A DNA stretch of 64,000 bases from Desulfobacca sp. (GCA_020725545.1 DYEV01000027.1:1-64000); one strand, 5' to 3'; shown: positions 35,964 to 43,047, counted from the stretch's first letter. Program-made: numbers and translations. Notes: generated from the sequence alone by a model not told the origin.

Positions 35964-35995
35964 CGCCCGGGGGTGGTTTCCCCGGGCGTTTTTTT
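35964..35995 (+). terminator. strong intrinsic terminator after rubredoxin
   Basis: CGCCCGGGG (35964-35972) and CCCCGGGCG (35980-35988) form a perfect 9-bp GC stem with a 7-nt loop, followed by seven T (35989-35995). Confidence 0.92.
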
Positions 35996-36043
35996 GATAA
36001 ACGCCATAATACTCGCCCTCGACAAACCTACAAGGAGCTTGCG

Positions 36044-37234
36044 ATGTTTCCCGTGGCAATAAAAGAAAACATCTACTGGGTCGGTGCCATCGACTGGAAT
36101 ATCCGGGACTTCCATGGCTATTCCACTTACAAAGGCACGACCTACAACGCCTATCTCATCCTGGATGAAAAAATCACCCTGGTGGATACGGTCAAATACC
36201 CCTTTCGGGGGGAATTACTCAATAACATCCGGCAGCTCATCGATCCCGCCAAGATCGATTACCTCATTGTTAACCATGTGGAGATGGACCATGCCGGGTC
36301 TATCCAGGAAGTGGTCAATCTGGTAAAACCCGAAAAGATTTTTTGCTCGGCCATGGGTCACAAGACCATGTTGGCTTACAACTTTCCGGCCGACTATCCT
36401 TACGAGGTAGTAAAGACCGGCCAGACCATCAGTTTGGGAAAAAAGACCGTCCAGTTCATCGAAACCCGCATGCTGCACTGGCCGGACAGCATGTTCTCCT
36501 ATCTTCCTCAGGATAAGCTACTTATCTCCAGTGACGCCTTCGGCGAGCATTGGGCCACCAATGAACGGTTTGACGACCAGGTGGATATGGCTGAGCTTAT
36601 GGCCCATGCCGCCAAATATTACGCCAACATCCTCTTGCTCTACTCGCCGCTGGTGCAAAAACTCCTGGCCGATGTCCAACAAATGGGTCTGGACATCGAC
36701 ATGATTGCCCCGGACCATGGCCTCATCTGGCGGAGCAACCCCCAAGCTATTATTCAGGCCTACGACCGCTGGAGCCGGCAGGAGACCGCCCAGAAAGCCG
36801 TAGTCATCTACGACACCATGTGGCACAGCACCGAGAAAATGGCCCACGCCATCGTCGAGGGCTTGACCCGGGAAAACATCTCCACCCGGCTCATGAGCCT
36901 CAAGGCCAACCACCGCAGCGAGATCATGACCGAGGTGTTGGACGCCAAGGCCATCATCTGCGGCAGCTCCACCCTGAACAACAACATGCTGCCCACCATG
37001 GCCGACATACTCACCTATATGAAGGGCCTAAAACCGGTGGACCGGATCGCCGCCGCCTTCGGCTCCTATGGCTGGAGCGGCGAGGCTGTGGGCCAGATCA
37101 ATCAATATCTGGAGGAGATGAAATTCACTCTGGCCAGCCCGGGTATCAAGGTCCTTTACGGCCCCAGTGCCGCGGATCTCCAACAATGCCTGGAGCTGGG
37201 CCGCCAGATCGGCCGCCAGATTAAGGAGCAGTAG
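36044..37234 (+). CDS. fprA: FprA-family flavodiiron protein
   Basis: A 396-residue protein. The N-terminal beta-lactamase-like di-iron domain has the ligand motif H78-x-E80-x-D82-H83 (NHVEMDHAGS) and later ligands in ETRMLHWPDS, the Asp in SSDAFGEH and the His in APDHGLIWR. A flavodoxin domain begins near residue 250 (VVIYDTMWHSTEKMA). It reduces oxygen to water, or nitric oxide, with electrons from rubredoxin. Its 3' end overlaps the convergent polymerase gene by 14 nt. Confidence 0.94.
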   Translation: MFPVAIKENIYWVGAIDWNIRDFHGYSTYKGTTYNAYLILDEKITLVDTVKYPFRGELLNNIRQLIDPAKIDYLIVNHVEMDHAGSIQEVVNLVKPEKIFCSAMGHKTMLAYNFPADYPYEVVKTGQTISLGKKTVQFIETRMLHWPDSMFSYLPQDKLLISSDAFGEHWATNERFDDQVDMAELMAHAAKYYANILLLYSPLVQKLLADVQQMGLDIDMIAPDHGLIWRSNPQAIIQAYDRWSRQETAQKAVVIYDTMWHSTEKMAHAIVEGLTRENISTRLMSLKANHRSEIMTEVLDAKAIICGSSTLNNNMLPTMADILTYMKGLKPVDRIAAAFGSYGWSGEAVGQINQYLEEMKFTLASPGIKVLYGPSAADLQQCLELGRQIGRQIKEQ

Positions 37235-39584
37235 ACAGCCGACCCTGCCAGGGCCAGAGGACCTCGTCCACCGCCTTGGCCAGCAGCTCCAGATAATACT
37301 TCCGGTCATACCGGTCCAGGGTGTCGCTGAAAGGGGCGGCCAGAACCCGCCCCTCCGGCGGCCCCTGCCGATCCCGGACAAGGTAACGGATCTTTTCCCC
37401 CGGTACCAACCGGATGCCGGCCGCTTCCAACTGCCGGGCCGCCAGGGCCGTATGCGTCTGCACCCGGAACTCGGCGAGCGGCCGGGACAACACCTTAGTG
37501 ATCACCAGATCCTGGGGCTGGACCAACCCCTGGTCCAGAAGCAGACGCCACTCGGTCACTATTTCCTGAAAATCACCCCACTTTTTCAAGCCATCCTCCC
37601 AATCCTGGACCCCGGCCAAGCGCGCCAACAACGCCTCCTGGGCCCGCCGCACCAGCGGCGGCGTATCCCGCCGCCGACACATCAACCCCCGATACTTCAA
37701 CGTGCCGTCCTGAAACACCCCATAATACCGGTTGGGCACCGGCCGCCCTTCCTGCTGCACCGACGGCAGAAAAACAATCCACCGATACACCCCCTCCAAC
37801 GCCATAGTCACCCCTGTAGCCGCAGTGATGCGCCGGCAGAGGTCCAGGAGGTCGGTTTGGTGGAGGTGTTGAGTGTACGTGGGGAGGAGGCGAGGGGCCA
37901 ACGGCCCCTCCCCCCTCCCCACGCCCCACCCCCAACCCCCGTCTGGGATTGGGAGGGGGTGTGGGGGAGGGCAGGGAGCACTGCTCTCTGGCCCTCCCCC
38001 ACAAAACCCAATCATCCCGTCCACTCTTCCTCCATTCACCCGCCTGATCCACAGGCAATCGGTCAGGCCGTGGAGGACCTCGTAGCCGGCGTCTTCGCAG
38101 ATTTCCTTGGCGGTGAGGAGTTTTTCCCGGCCGTAGGCGGTGACGGCTTCATGGGCTTCGATGCGGCCGAAACGGGCGTTTTTGTAGCCCAGGTAGCCGA
38201 AGCAGGTGACCAGGATCCATTTCAGGGCGGTCTGCCGGGCCTTGAAGTCCGCGGCGGTGGCCGGGTCGGGGGCGGTTTGGGCCCGGGCTTTCAGGCGGGC
38301 CCGCAGGTCCAGGATGGGTCTGAGGGTGCGGGGCACCAGGCCTTCCCGGTGTTGACAGAGGACGTAGTTGTCTTCCGGCACCCGAGGTGCGGCGCAGCAG
38401 GGGCAGTCAACGGTCTCCGGCGAAATGTTGTGGATGGCCATGATGGTGGGGTACATGGAGGCAAAATCGATTTCGGCCACGTCGGTATGGAAGCCCACCG
38501 GCGGCTGGAAGACCAGGCCGCCTTTGTCCGCGGTGAGAAGTTGGGCCGCGGTCTTGAAACGCTCCGGTTCGCCTTTGCGCCAAGGGATGAGGATATTGTC
38601 GGCCACGGCCCGGGCCAGCTGCATGGAGGTGATGAGGGTTCCAGGGCTGGTGCGGGCCAACTGTTGTAGGGGGATCTGTCCCAGGCGGGCGAGCTGGGCC
38701 AGGCCGGGGAGGCCCGTCTCCCGGTAGAAGAAAGAATTGCGCCGGTCCACGTGCCAGCGGCCGTAGCAGGGGACGGAGGGGCCCTGATAGACGATGCGGC
38801 CGTAGGAGAAATAAGACCGGCCCTGGGGGGTGAGGTGTCGGGGCGGCGGGGTCGGGTCCCGGTCCAGGGGCAGGGGACAGCGGTATTGGCGGCTCCAACG
38901 CCAGAGGAGCGGCAGGATATGTTCGTCGCCCCAATCGCTGAGGATGAGGTCGGGGTCACAACGCCGGAGAAAACCGGCCAATTCGCGCAGCAGGGTAGGG
39001 ATGTTGTCGGCCGTCAGTTCCACCGTCCGTCCTTCCCAGGTGAGGGCCAGGCCGTTGCCCCGGCCCAACGGGATGAGGTAGTCCCGGGTCAGGGCCATCT
39101 CCAGGGTGGTGAGGGGCGGCAGGGTGAGGTCTTCCTGGAACTGCGCCTCCAAGGCGGTCCAGGCGGTGAGCCGGTCGCCGTCTGCTTCCAGCTCATACCA
39201 GGAGCAGGGGTAGAGGCCCCGGGTGTAGAGGTAATAGGAGGCGATATCCAGATCACAGTGGTAAAAGGTAAAATCCTCTTCCAGGGCGCCCAGGAAGGCC
39301 AGCAGCCGGGGCCGCTGTTCGTAGGATGTGACCTCCAGGCAGAGGACCGGGACGGTGCGCCCGCTGGCCAGATCGATTTTCTCCTCAAAGCAGGCGTGCC
39401 GGACCCAGCCCTGGGCCCGCAGATGCTGAGCCAACCGCCGCAGTTGGGCTGCCTCACCCCAGGCGTAGAGCCGGTAGCTGAAGCTGTCGGTCAAACGGAG
39501 GCGGTGGCCGTCCGCAGTGAGGAACCATAGAACCACCTGGGAGCGCCAGGGGTAGAGGTCAAAGAGCCAGCCCCGGATCGTCAT
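37221..39584 (-). CDS. family-B DNA polymerase, PolB2-like, with degenerate active-site motifs
   Basis: A 787-residue PolB homologue from ATG 39584. Motif A is kept (EIDFASMYPTIM, D373), but motif B reads KWILVTCFGY from K455, with Val459 where the family has Asn, and motif C reads VLHGLTDCLW, with Leu507 for the first Asp of DTD and only D509 left. In the exonuclease domain the DIE motif is replaced by LEMALT, so proofreading looks lost. This is the pattern of the inactivated PolB2 clade known from archaea and some bacteria. A Cys cluster CPCC...CQH follows motif A. A Gly/Pro-rich insert follows motif C. It is downstream of a small helical protein, a RecA-like gene and lexA. Confidence 0.85.
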   Translation of the reverse strand: MTIRGWLFDLYPWRSQVVLWFLTADGHRLRLTDSFSYRLYAWGEAAQLRRLAQHLRAQGWVRHACFEEKIDLASGRTVPVLCLEVTSYEQRPRLLAFLGALEEDFTFYHCDLDIASYYLYTRGLYPCSWYELEADGDRLTAWTALEAQFQEDLTLPPLTTLEMALTRDYLIPLGRGNGLALTWEGRTVELTADNIPTLLRELAGFLRRCDPDLILSDWGDEHILPLLWRWSRQYRCPLPLDRDPTPPPRHLTPQGRSYFSYGRIVYQGPSVPCYGRWHVDRRNSFFYRETGLPGLAQLARLGQIPLQQLARTSPGTLITSMQLARAVADNILIPWRKGEPERFKTAAQLLTADKGGLVFQPPVGFHTDVAEIDFASMYPTIMAIHNISPETVDCPCCAAPRVPEDNYVLCQHREGLVPRTLRPILDLRARLKARAQTAPDPATAADFKARQTALKWILVTCFGYLGYKNARFGRIEAHEAVTAYGREKLLTAKEICEDAGYEVLHGLTDCLWIRRVNGGRVDGMIGFCGGGPESSAPCPPPHPLPIPDGGWGWGVGRGEGPLAPRLLPTYTQHLHQTDLLDLCRRITAATGVTMALEGVYRWIVFLPSVQQEGRPVPNRYYGVFQDGTLKYRGLMCRRRDTPPLVRRAQEALLARLAGVQDWEDGLKKWGDFQEIVTEWRLLLDQGLVQPQDLVITKVLSRPLAEFRVQTHTALAARQLEAAGIRLVPGEKIRYLVRDRQGPPEGRVLAAPFSDTLDRYDRKYYLELLAKAVDEVLWPWQGRLSTAP
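37892..38002. repeat. GC-rich hairpin element inside the polymerase gene
   Basis: GAGGGGCC/GGCCCCTC (37892-37899 with 37903-37910) and a 12-bp perfect stem GTGGGGGAGGGC with its complement (37961-37972, 37991-38002), extended by AGGGAGC/GCTCTCT. The stretch is translated as a Gly/Pro-rich insert of about 45-50 residues between motif C and the conserved DLLDLCRRITAATG. Family members go straight from one to the other, so it looks like an in-frame insertion. Confidence 0.75.
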
Positions 39585-39846
39585 GGCGGTCTTTCTCCTC
39601 CAACCGGCGCAGCCGCTCTTCCAGGGCGGCCAGGGCCTTTTGCTGCTCCAGGAGCATGGACATGAGGATAGTCTCCAACGGCCAGGGCTGGGAGGCATAG
39701 ACCCCGGCCTGGGTGTGGCGCCGGGCCAGCTCAAAAAGCCGGTCGAAATAGGGTTGATCCTCTTGGCGCAAGGCCCGCCGGAACTTCTGCCAGCGGCTGC
39801 GCTCCTCGTCCAGGATCTGGGTATAGGGTATGACAGTGCGGCCCAT
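39559..39846 (-). CDS. small helical protein encoded ahead of the polymerase
   Basis: A 95-residue protein, MGRTVIPYTQILDEERSRWQ, mostly helical with a C-terminal coiled coil (EQQKALAALEERLRRLEEKD). No family is recognised. It overlaps the polymerase start by 26 nt, so it is probably translated with it and may be an accessory subunit. Its ATG directly follows a 7-bp-period repeat (ACCACTA), leaving no normal ribosome binding site; the repeat may have displaced the original leader. Confidence 0.65.
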   Translation of the reverse strand: MGRTVIPYTQILDEERSRWQKFRRALRQEDQPYFDRLFELARRHTQAGVYASQPWPLETILMSMLLEQQKALAALEERLRRLEEKDRHDDPGLAL

Positions 39847-39894
39847 GGTAGTGGTTAGTGGCCAGGGGTAGGGGCGGGGTAACCCCGCCCCTAC
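39847..39894. repeat. 7-bp repeat block plus REP palindrome (copy A)
   Basis: 39847-39867 is a short GGTTAGT/GGCCAGG block. 39868-39894 is a 27-bp palindrome: GTAGGGGCGGGGT, a central A, and ACCCCGCCCCTAC. Identical copy B lies at 40197-40223 inside the neighbouring transposase gene. Confidence 0.9.
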
Positions 39895-40577
39895 GGTTTT
39901 TTTGGTCGTTTAACGGGCCTCGTATGAAAAGACGCCAGCCAGCGGTCAAATTTGTCGTCCCCCTGCCGTTGAGGATTTTCCTGGTCCAGGTCCCACCGCC
40001 GGGGGTTGGTGAGGATGTATTCCCGGATGCGGGTCAGGGAGTCTTCGTTCCGGATGACGTGTTCGTAATAGTTGCGCTGCCAGAACTTGGTTCCTGGTTG
40101 TCGGCGGAGAAGATTGATCATTTTGGTGGTTTGATATTTGAAATAGCCAACGACCTGCCCTAACGTCGGTTGAGGCGTCGGGGCCGTTTCATCCCTGTAG
40201 GGGCGGGGTAACCCCGCCCCTACAGGCGGCCCCACCTCCACTTTTCCCCTGCCAGCTGGTCGGCAGGTCCTGCCCAGGGGTAACCCCGCCCCTACAGGCG
40301 GCCCCACCTCCACCCCTCCGAGGACTATCACGCCATGCACATGGTTCGGCATGACCACAAAGGCATCCAAGCTGACCCCGGGATAATGGTTCGGCAGAGC
40401 ATACCAGCAATCCTGGACAATCTTGCCGAAATCGTTTGCCTGCATAACGCCATCCCGCACTTCTCCCAACACACACTCCCGCCCCTGCACACAGATAGTA
40501 ACAAAATACGCCCCGGCCTGGGCATAATCATACTCCGGCAGGCGGAGGGAGCGGCGGCGAGGCGAGGTTTGAGCCAT
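39891..40577 (-). CDS. REP-associated tyrosine transposase (Y1_Tnp, IS200-like)
   Basis: A 228-residue RAYT protein. N-terminal RRRSLRLPEYDYAQAGAYFVTICV, the HUH metal motif in MPNHVHGVIVL, and the catalytic Tyr region WQRNYYEHVIRNEDSLTRIREYI, followed by NPRRW and DLD. The family binds REP palindromes and is thought to mobilise them. Its middle has two tandem copies of VEVGPPVGAGLP that are translated REP elements, so the protein carries an insert of about 40 residues between HUH and Tyr motifs. The 3' end touches REP copy A. It interrupts the lexA-recA-like-polB gene string. Confidence 0.9.
   Translation of the reverse strand: MAQTSPRRRSLRLPEYDYAQAGAYFVTICVQGRECVLGEVRDGVMQANDFGKIVQDCWYALPNHYPGVSLDAFVVMPNHVHGVIVLGGVEVGPPVGAGLPLGRTCRPAGRGKVEVGPPVGAGLPRPYRDETAPTPQPTLGQVVGYFKYQTTKMINLLRRQPGTKFWQRNYYEHVIRNEDSLTRIREYILTNPRRWDLDQENPQRQGDDKFDRWLASFHTRPVKRPKKP
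40197..40313. repeat. REP copies B and C inside the transposase gene
   Basis: Copy B at 40197-40223 is the exact 27-bp palindrome of copy A, followed by AGGCGGCCCCACCTCCAC (40224-40241). Copy C at 40277-40295 keeps only the right half (GGGGTAACCCCGCCCCTAC) with the same following 18 bases (40296-40313). Both remain in frame. Confidence 0.9.
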
Positions 40578-40717
40578 GCTCTCTCCTTCACCCTATCTAT
40601 GCCCGCCTATCCCAGCCGCCAGGCCGGCTGCTCCAGGAAATGGAAGTTGTTGACCTGGAGCCAGTGTCTCGGCGGGTGGTCGGGGGAAATAGTGGCTGTA
40701 CGGGCTGGAGCGCACAT

Positions 40718-41260
40718 TCACGACCCTAAGAGCCTGCCTGCCGCCGCCACTCTTTCTGGCGGCCGTCCGGATAACGCCCGCCGCACCGCCGTCCTCGCCT
40801 CGCCCCCCACCCGAACAACCTGGTCCGCCAGGCGGGCCAGGAGGCGGCCGAAATGCTGGTTGGCCACCTGCGGCGGCAGGCTGGGCTGCAGGAACCACAA
40901 GGCCGCCCGCTTTTTGATCTGGGCCAGGGCCCCCAGCATGGTGCGGAAGAGCCGCCGGCGCTCCGGCAAGGGCACCTGTTCGTCGTAGAAGAGGCTGCAG
41001 GGGCCCAGGAGAATCACCAAGGCCGGCTCCGCCCCGGCCAAGGCCGCGGGCAGGCCTTCTTGCACCAACTGCACCAGTTGGTGGCAGGTGAAGGCCCGGG
41101 CCACTTGCACCTGCTGGAGGACCACATCTGGGGGCAGCCCCCGTTTCCGACCCTCCCGCACCAACTCATAGGGGTCGAAGCGGTTGGCCGCATCCACCAC
41201 AAAGACCAGCACCCCCTGGGCCACCCCCCAGGCCGCGGCCGCGGCGGTGAGGGGGCGCAT
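40718..41260 (-). CDS. RadA/RecA-like protein without a visible P-loop
   Basis: About 180 residues from ATG 41260. The region VLVFVVDAANRFDPYELVREGRKRG...VLQQVQVARAFTCHQLVQLV matches the RadA/Rad51 core just after Walker A (compare VVYIDTEGTFRPERI and YARAFNTDHQ), and ALVILLGPCSLFYDE the Walker B strand. The Walker A GxxGxGKT is absent: upstream is LLAFGTAMRPLTAAAAAWG, then 7-bp repeat. Either the P-loop has degenerated, as in ImuA/SulA-like proteins, or the 5' end was replaced. A longer frame to 41377 is mostly translated repeat. It sits between lexA and the polymerase. Confidence 0.7.
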   Translation of the reverse strand: MRPLTAAAAAWGVAQGVLVFVVDAANRFDPYELVREGRKRGLPPDVVLQQVQVARAFTCHQLVQLVQEGLPAALAGAEPALVILLGPCSLFYDEQVPLPERRRLFRTMLGALAQIKKRAALWFLQPSLPPQVANQHFGRLLARLADQVVRVGGEARTAVRRALSGRPPERVAAAGRLLGS

Positions 41261-41283
41261 GGCCGTGCCGAAGGCGAGGAGAG

Positions 41284-41360
41284 AGTGGTTAGTGGCCAGG
41301 GGCCAGGAGTTAGTGGTCAGGGGCCAGGGGTTAGTGGTCAGTGGTCGGTGATTAGTGGTA
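41284..41360. repeat. long 7-bp-period repeat block ahead of the RecA-like gene
   Basis: Eleven units such as GGTTAGT, GGCCAGG, GGCCAGG, AGTTAGT, GGTCAGG, GGTCAGT, GATTAGT. It lies between the four-helix-bundle gene and the RecA-like gene. Confidence 0.9.
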
Positions 41361-41373
41361 TGCCGGGCCATGG

Positions 41374-41778
41374 TCAAACCTTTCTGTGCTTTCCTGCCGA
41401 TCTTGGCGTGCTGTTTCTGAGGGCGGCCAGGAGTCCGTTAAGCAACTTGCCAACTGCGGTGGCAGCCTCGGATAAATGGGAGAGCTGTTCTTCCGTAAGA
41501 TAATGTAAATTTTTGGCGATATACAGTTGGGTTTCGAGTTCGGCTAATGAGCCACGCGCGTGTCCCAAAAATTGTCTGAATTCTCCAGTGGAAGCCCGCG
41601 CCTGCCCTTCGGCGAGATTGCTGGGAATGGATACCGCCGCCTGCCGCATCTGCGAGGTTAGACCGAATAGTTCTTCCGGTGGAAGCGTGCGGGTGATGGT
41701 ATAAATTTCGGTCACCACGGCCAGTGCCTTCTGCCAGACCAGCAAATCGCTATAAGATCGAATCGGCCTATCTTGCAT
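41374..41778 (-). CDS. four-helix-bundle protein (S23/23S rRNA IVP family)
   Basis: A 134-residue protein: RSYSDLLVWQKALAVVTEIYTITR, the LPPEELFGLTSQMRQAAVSIPSNLAEGQAR core and SLAELETQLYIAKN. This is the TIGR02436-type family first found in intervening sequences of 23S rRNA genes and now common near repeats in many genomes; its function is not known. 7-bp-period blocks flank it on both sides (41284-41360 and 41803-41822). It separates lexA from the RecA-like gene and looks like an insertion into that gene string. Confidence 0.9.
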   Translation of the reverse strand: MQDRPIRSYSDLLVWQKALAVVTEIYTITRTLPPEELFGLTSQMRQAAVSIPSNLAEGQARASTGEFRQFLGHARGSLAELETQLYIAKNLHYLTEEQLSHLSEAATAVGKLLNGLLAALRNSTPRSAGKHRKV

Positions 41779-41802
41779 AAATCGCTCTCCCTAAGTATCT
41801 TT

Positions 41803-41822
41803 TCCCTGACCCCTGACCCCTA
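41803..41822. repeat. short 7-bp repeat at the lexA stop codon
   Basis: On the minus strand the stop TAG is the first part of TAGGGGTCAGGGGTCAGGG, three near-identical 7-bp units that begin exactly at the stop. Confidence 0.75.
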
Positions 41823-42428
41823 CAACGCCCGATACACCCCCACCACCTTGCCCAGGATCTGCACCAGCTCCGCGGCTTCAGCAGGGGAGAAGCGCAAGGG
41901 TGTGAAGCTCGGATTATCGCCCTTCAGGACCAGGCCGCCGGCCTCTTCATAGACCCGCTTGACGGTGGCCTCGTCGTAGATCAAGACCACCGCGATGTCG
42001 CCCCGGTCCACCCGGGGCTGCACCCGCACCATGACCAGGTCGCCGGGCAGGATGAGGGGCGCCATGCTGTCGCCGCTGACCCGCAGGAGAAAGACCTCAT
42101 CCCCTCGGACCCAGGACCTGGGCAAGGGGAGGGTGTCTTCCACCTGTTGGGTGGCCAACAGGGGTTGCCCGGCGGCGATCTGTCCCAGGATGGGCACCTC
42201 CACCACGGCTTCGGGGCCGCGGCCGACGAGGGTCAGGCCCCGGGAGCGGCCCGGCTCCCGGTGCAGGTAGCCCTTGCGTTTCAGGGCGCTAAGGTGATCG
42301 GCCGCGGCCCGGGGCTGGATGCCGAAATGGGCCGCCACCTCCCGCACCGTGGGCGGGTAGCCCTGCTGCTGAAAAAAGTCTTCCACAAAAGCGAGAACGG
42401 CCTGTTGTTTGGCAGTGAGCGTCTTCAT
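41820..42428 (-). CDS. lexA: LexA repressor
   Basis: A 202-residue LexA: the winged helix (KTLTAKQQAVLAFVEDFF, YPPTVREVAAHFGI), the self-cleavage site A86-G87 in ILGQIAAGQP, the nucleophile S121 in VSGDSMAP and the base K157 in EATVKRVY. It represses SOS genes until RecA filaments trigger cleavage. It differs in the recognition helix (GIQPRAAADHLSALKRKG) from E. coli LexA, so the operator also differs. It heads the string of RecA-like and polymerase genes on the same strand, suggesting they form its damage-inducible unit. Confidence 0.95.
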   Translation of the reverse strand: MKTLTAKQQAVLAFVEDFFQQQGYPPTVREVAAHFGIQPRAAADHLSALKRKGYLHREPGRSRGLTLVGRGPEAVVEVPILGQIAAGQPLLATQQVEDTLPLPRSWVRGDEVFLLRVSGDSMAPLILPGDLVMVRVQPRVDRGDIAVVLIYDEATVKRVYEEAGGLVLKGDNPSFTPLRFSPAEAAELVQILGKVVGVYRAL

Positions 42429-42434
42429 GGCTCC

Positions 42435-42463
42435 ATAATACTATACAGAAGAATAGTTGTCAA
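42435..42463 (-). promoter_or_regulatory. lexA promoter with palindromic operator between -35 and -10
   Basis: On the minus strand: TTGACA (42463-42458), 17 bp, TATTAT (42440-42435). The spacer holds ACTATTCTTCTGTATAGT (42457-42440), whose ends ACTATTC and GTATAGT are imperfect inverted repeats. A LexA dimer bound there would block RNA polymerase. The -10 ends only 6 bp before the ATG, so transcription would begin at or next to the start codon. Confidence 0.75.
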
Positions 42464-43047
42464 GTGGATAGTAAAAACTCTGCCGCCTGTGTCTGCAGGG
42501 CCAGCCCCAAGTCTCCAGCAAAAAAAGAAAAACCTCGTTGGTCCTGAGAAATCAGGCGGATAGAATAAGGCATCAACAAACCAGCTATTATCAACGAGGG
42601 GAAGCCATTATGACACAAGGCTTGCTTCCTTCTTGATGGCCACCCACAAACAGGAGGCCTGGATCAGTTGCCAGGGCAAGAAGGCGTCTCAACGGCAGCA
42701 GGTGTATGGGGCTGAACAGGAGCTGGGGTGGGCTGCGGAGTCCCGGGATGGCAACGTGCCAGCGGGGGGAGAGGTATGTGGCACATCCCCCCTGGCAAAG
42801 AGCAAAGCCGCCCTCAGCAGGCGAAAAAAATGACGGCCAGCTCTCTTTAACCCTGGCTCAATCTCACCAATCGGCCCCCACCGCGCACCTGCAACCCTGG
42901 AAGGCGGAGGATTTGGGCCCGTTGGCCCGATTGACAAAACAGCCGGTTTTGGTTAGGTTGTAGCATAGCCTTCGGCATAATCGGGTCAACAGCTCTTGGC
43001 CCTCGTTCTGCAGGAAAGAGAACCGTTCTGCCAACGGAGAGGAGGGC
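42464..43047. other. 584-bp gap with a nested stem-loop, no gene recognised
   Basis: CCTCGTTG (42533-42540) pairs with CAACGAGG (42592-42599), and inside it CCTGA-GAAA-TCAGG (42543-42556) forms a hairpin with a GAAA tetraloop. GAGGGGAAG and an 8-codon frame from ATG 42610 follow. The open frames at 42633-42833 have no family likeness. The structure may be a small RNA, a leader or an element end. Confidence 0.5.

Noticed and set aside
37167-38669. 500-codon plus-strand frame opposite the polymerase gene
   Set aside because: Pro/Arg/Gly-rich translation without motifs, fully antisense to the family-B polymerase.
41284-41360. Tandem repeat considered as a CRISPR array
   Set aside because: Units are 7 bp and degenerate, without 25-40 bp repeats or unique spacers, and no cas genes are present.
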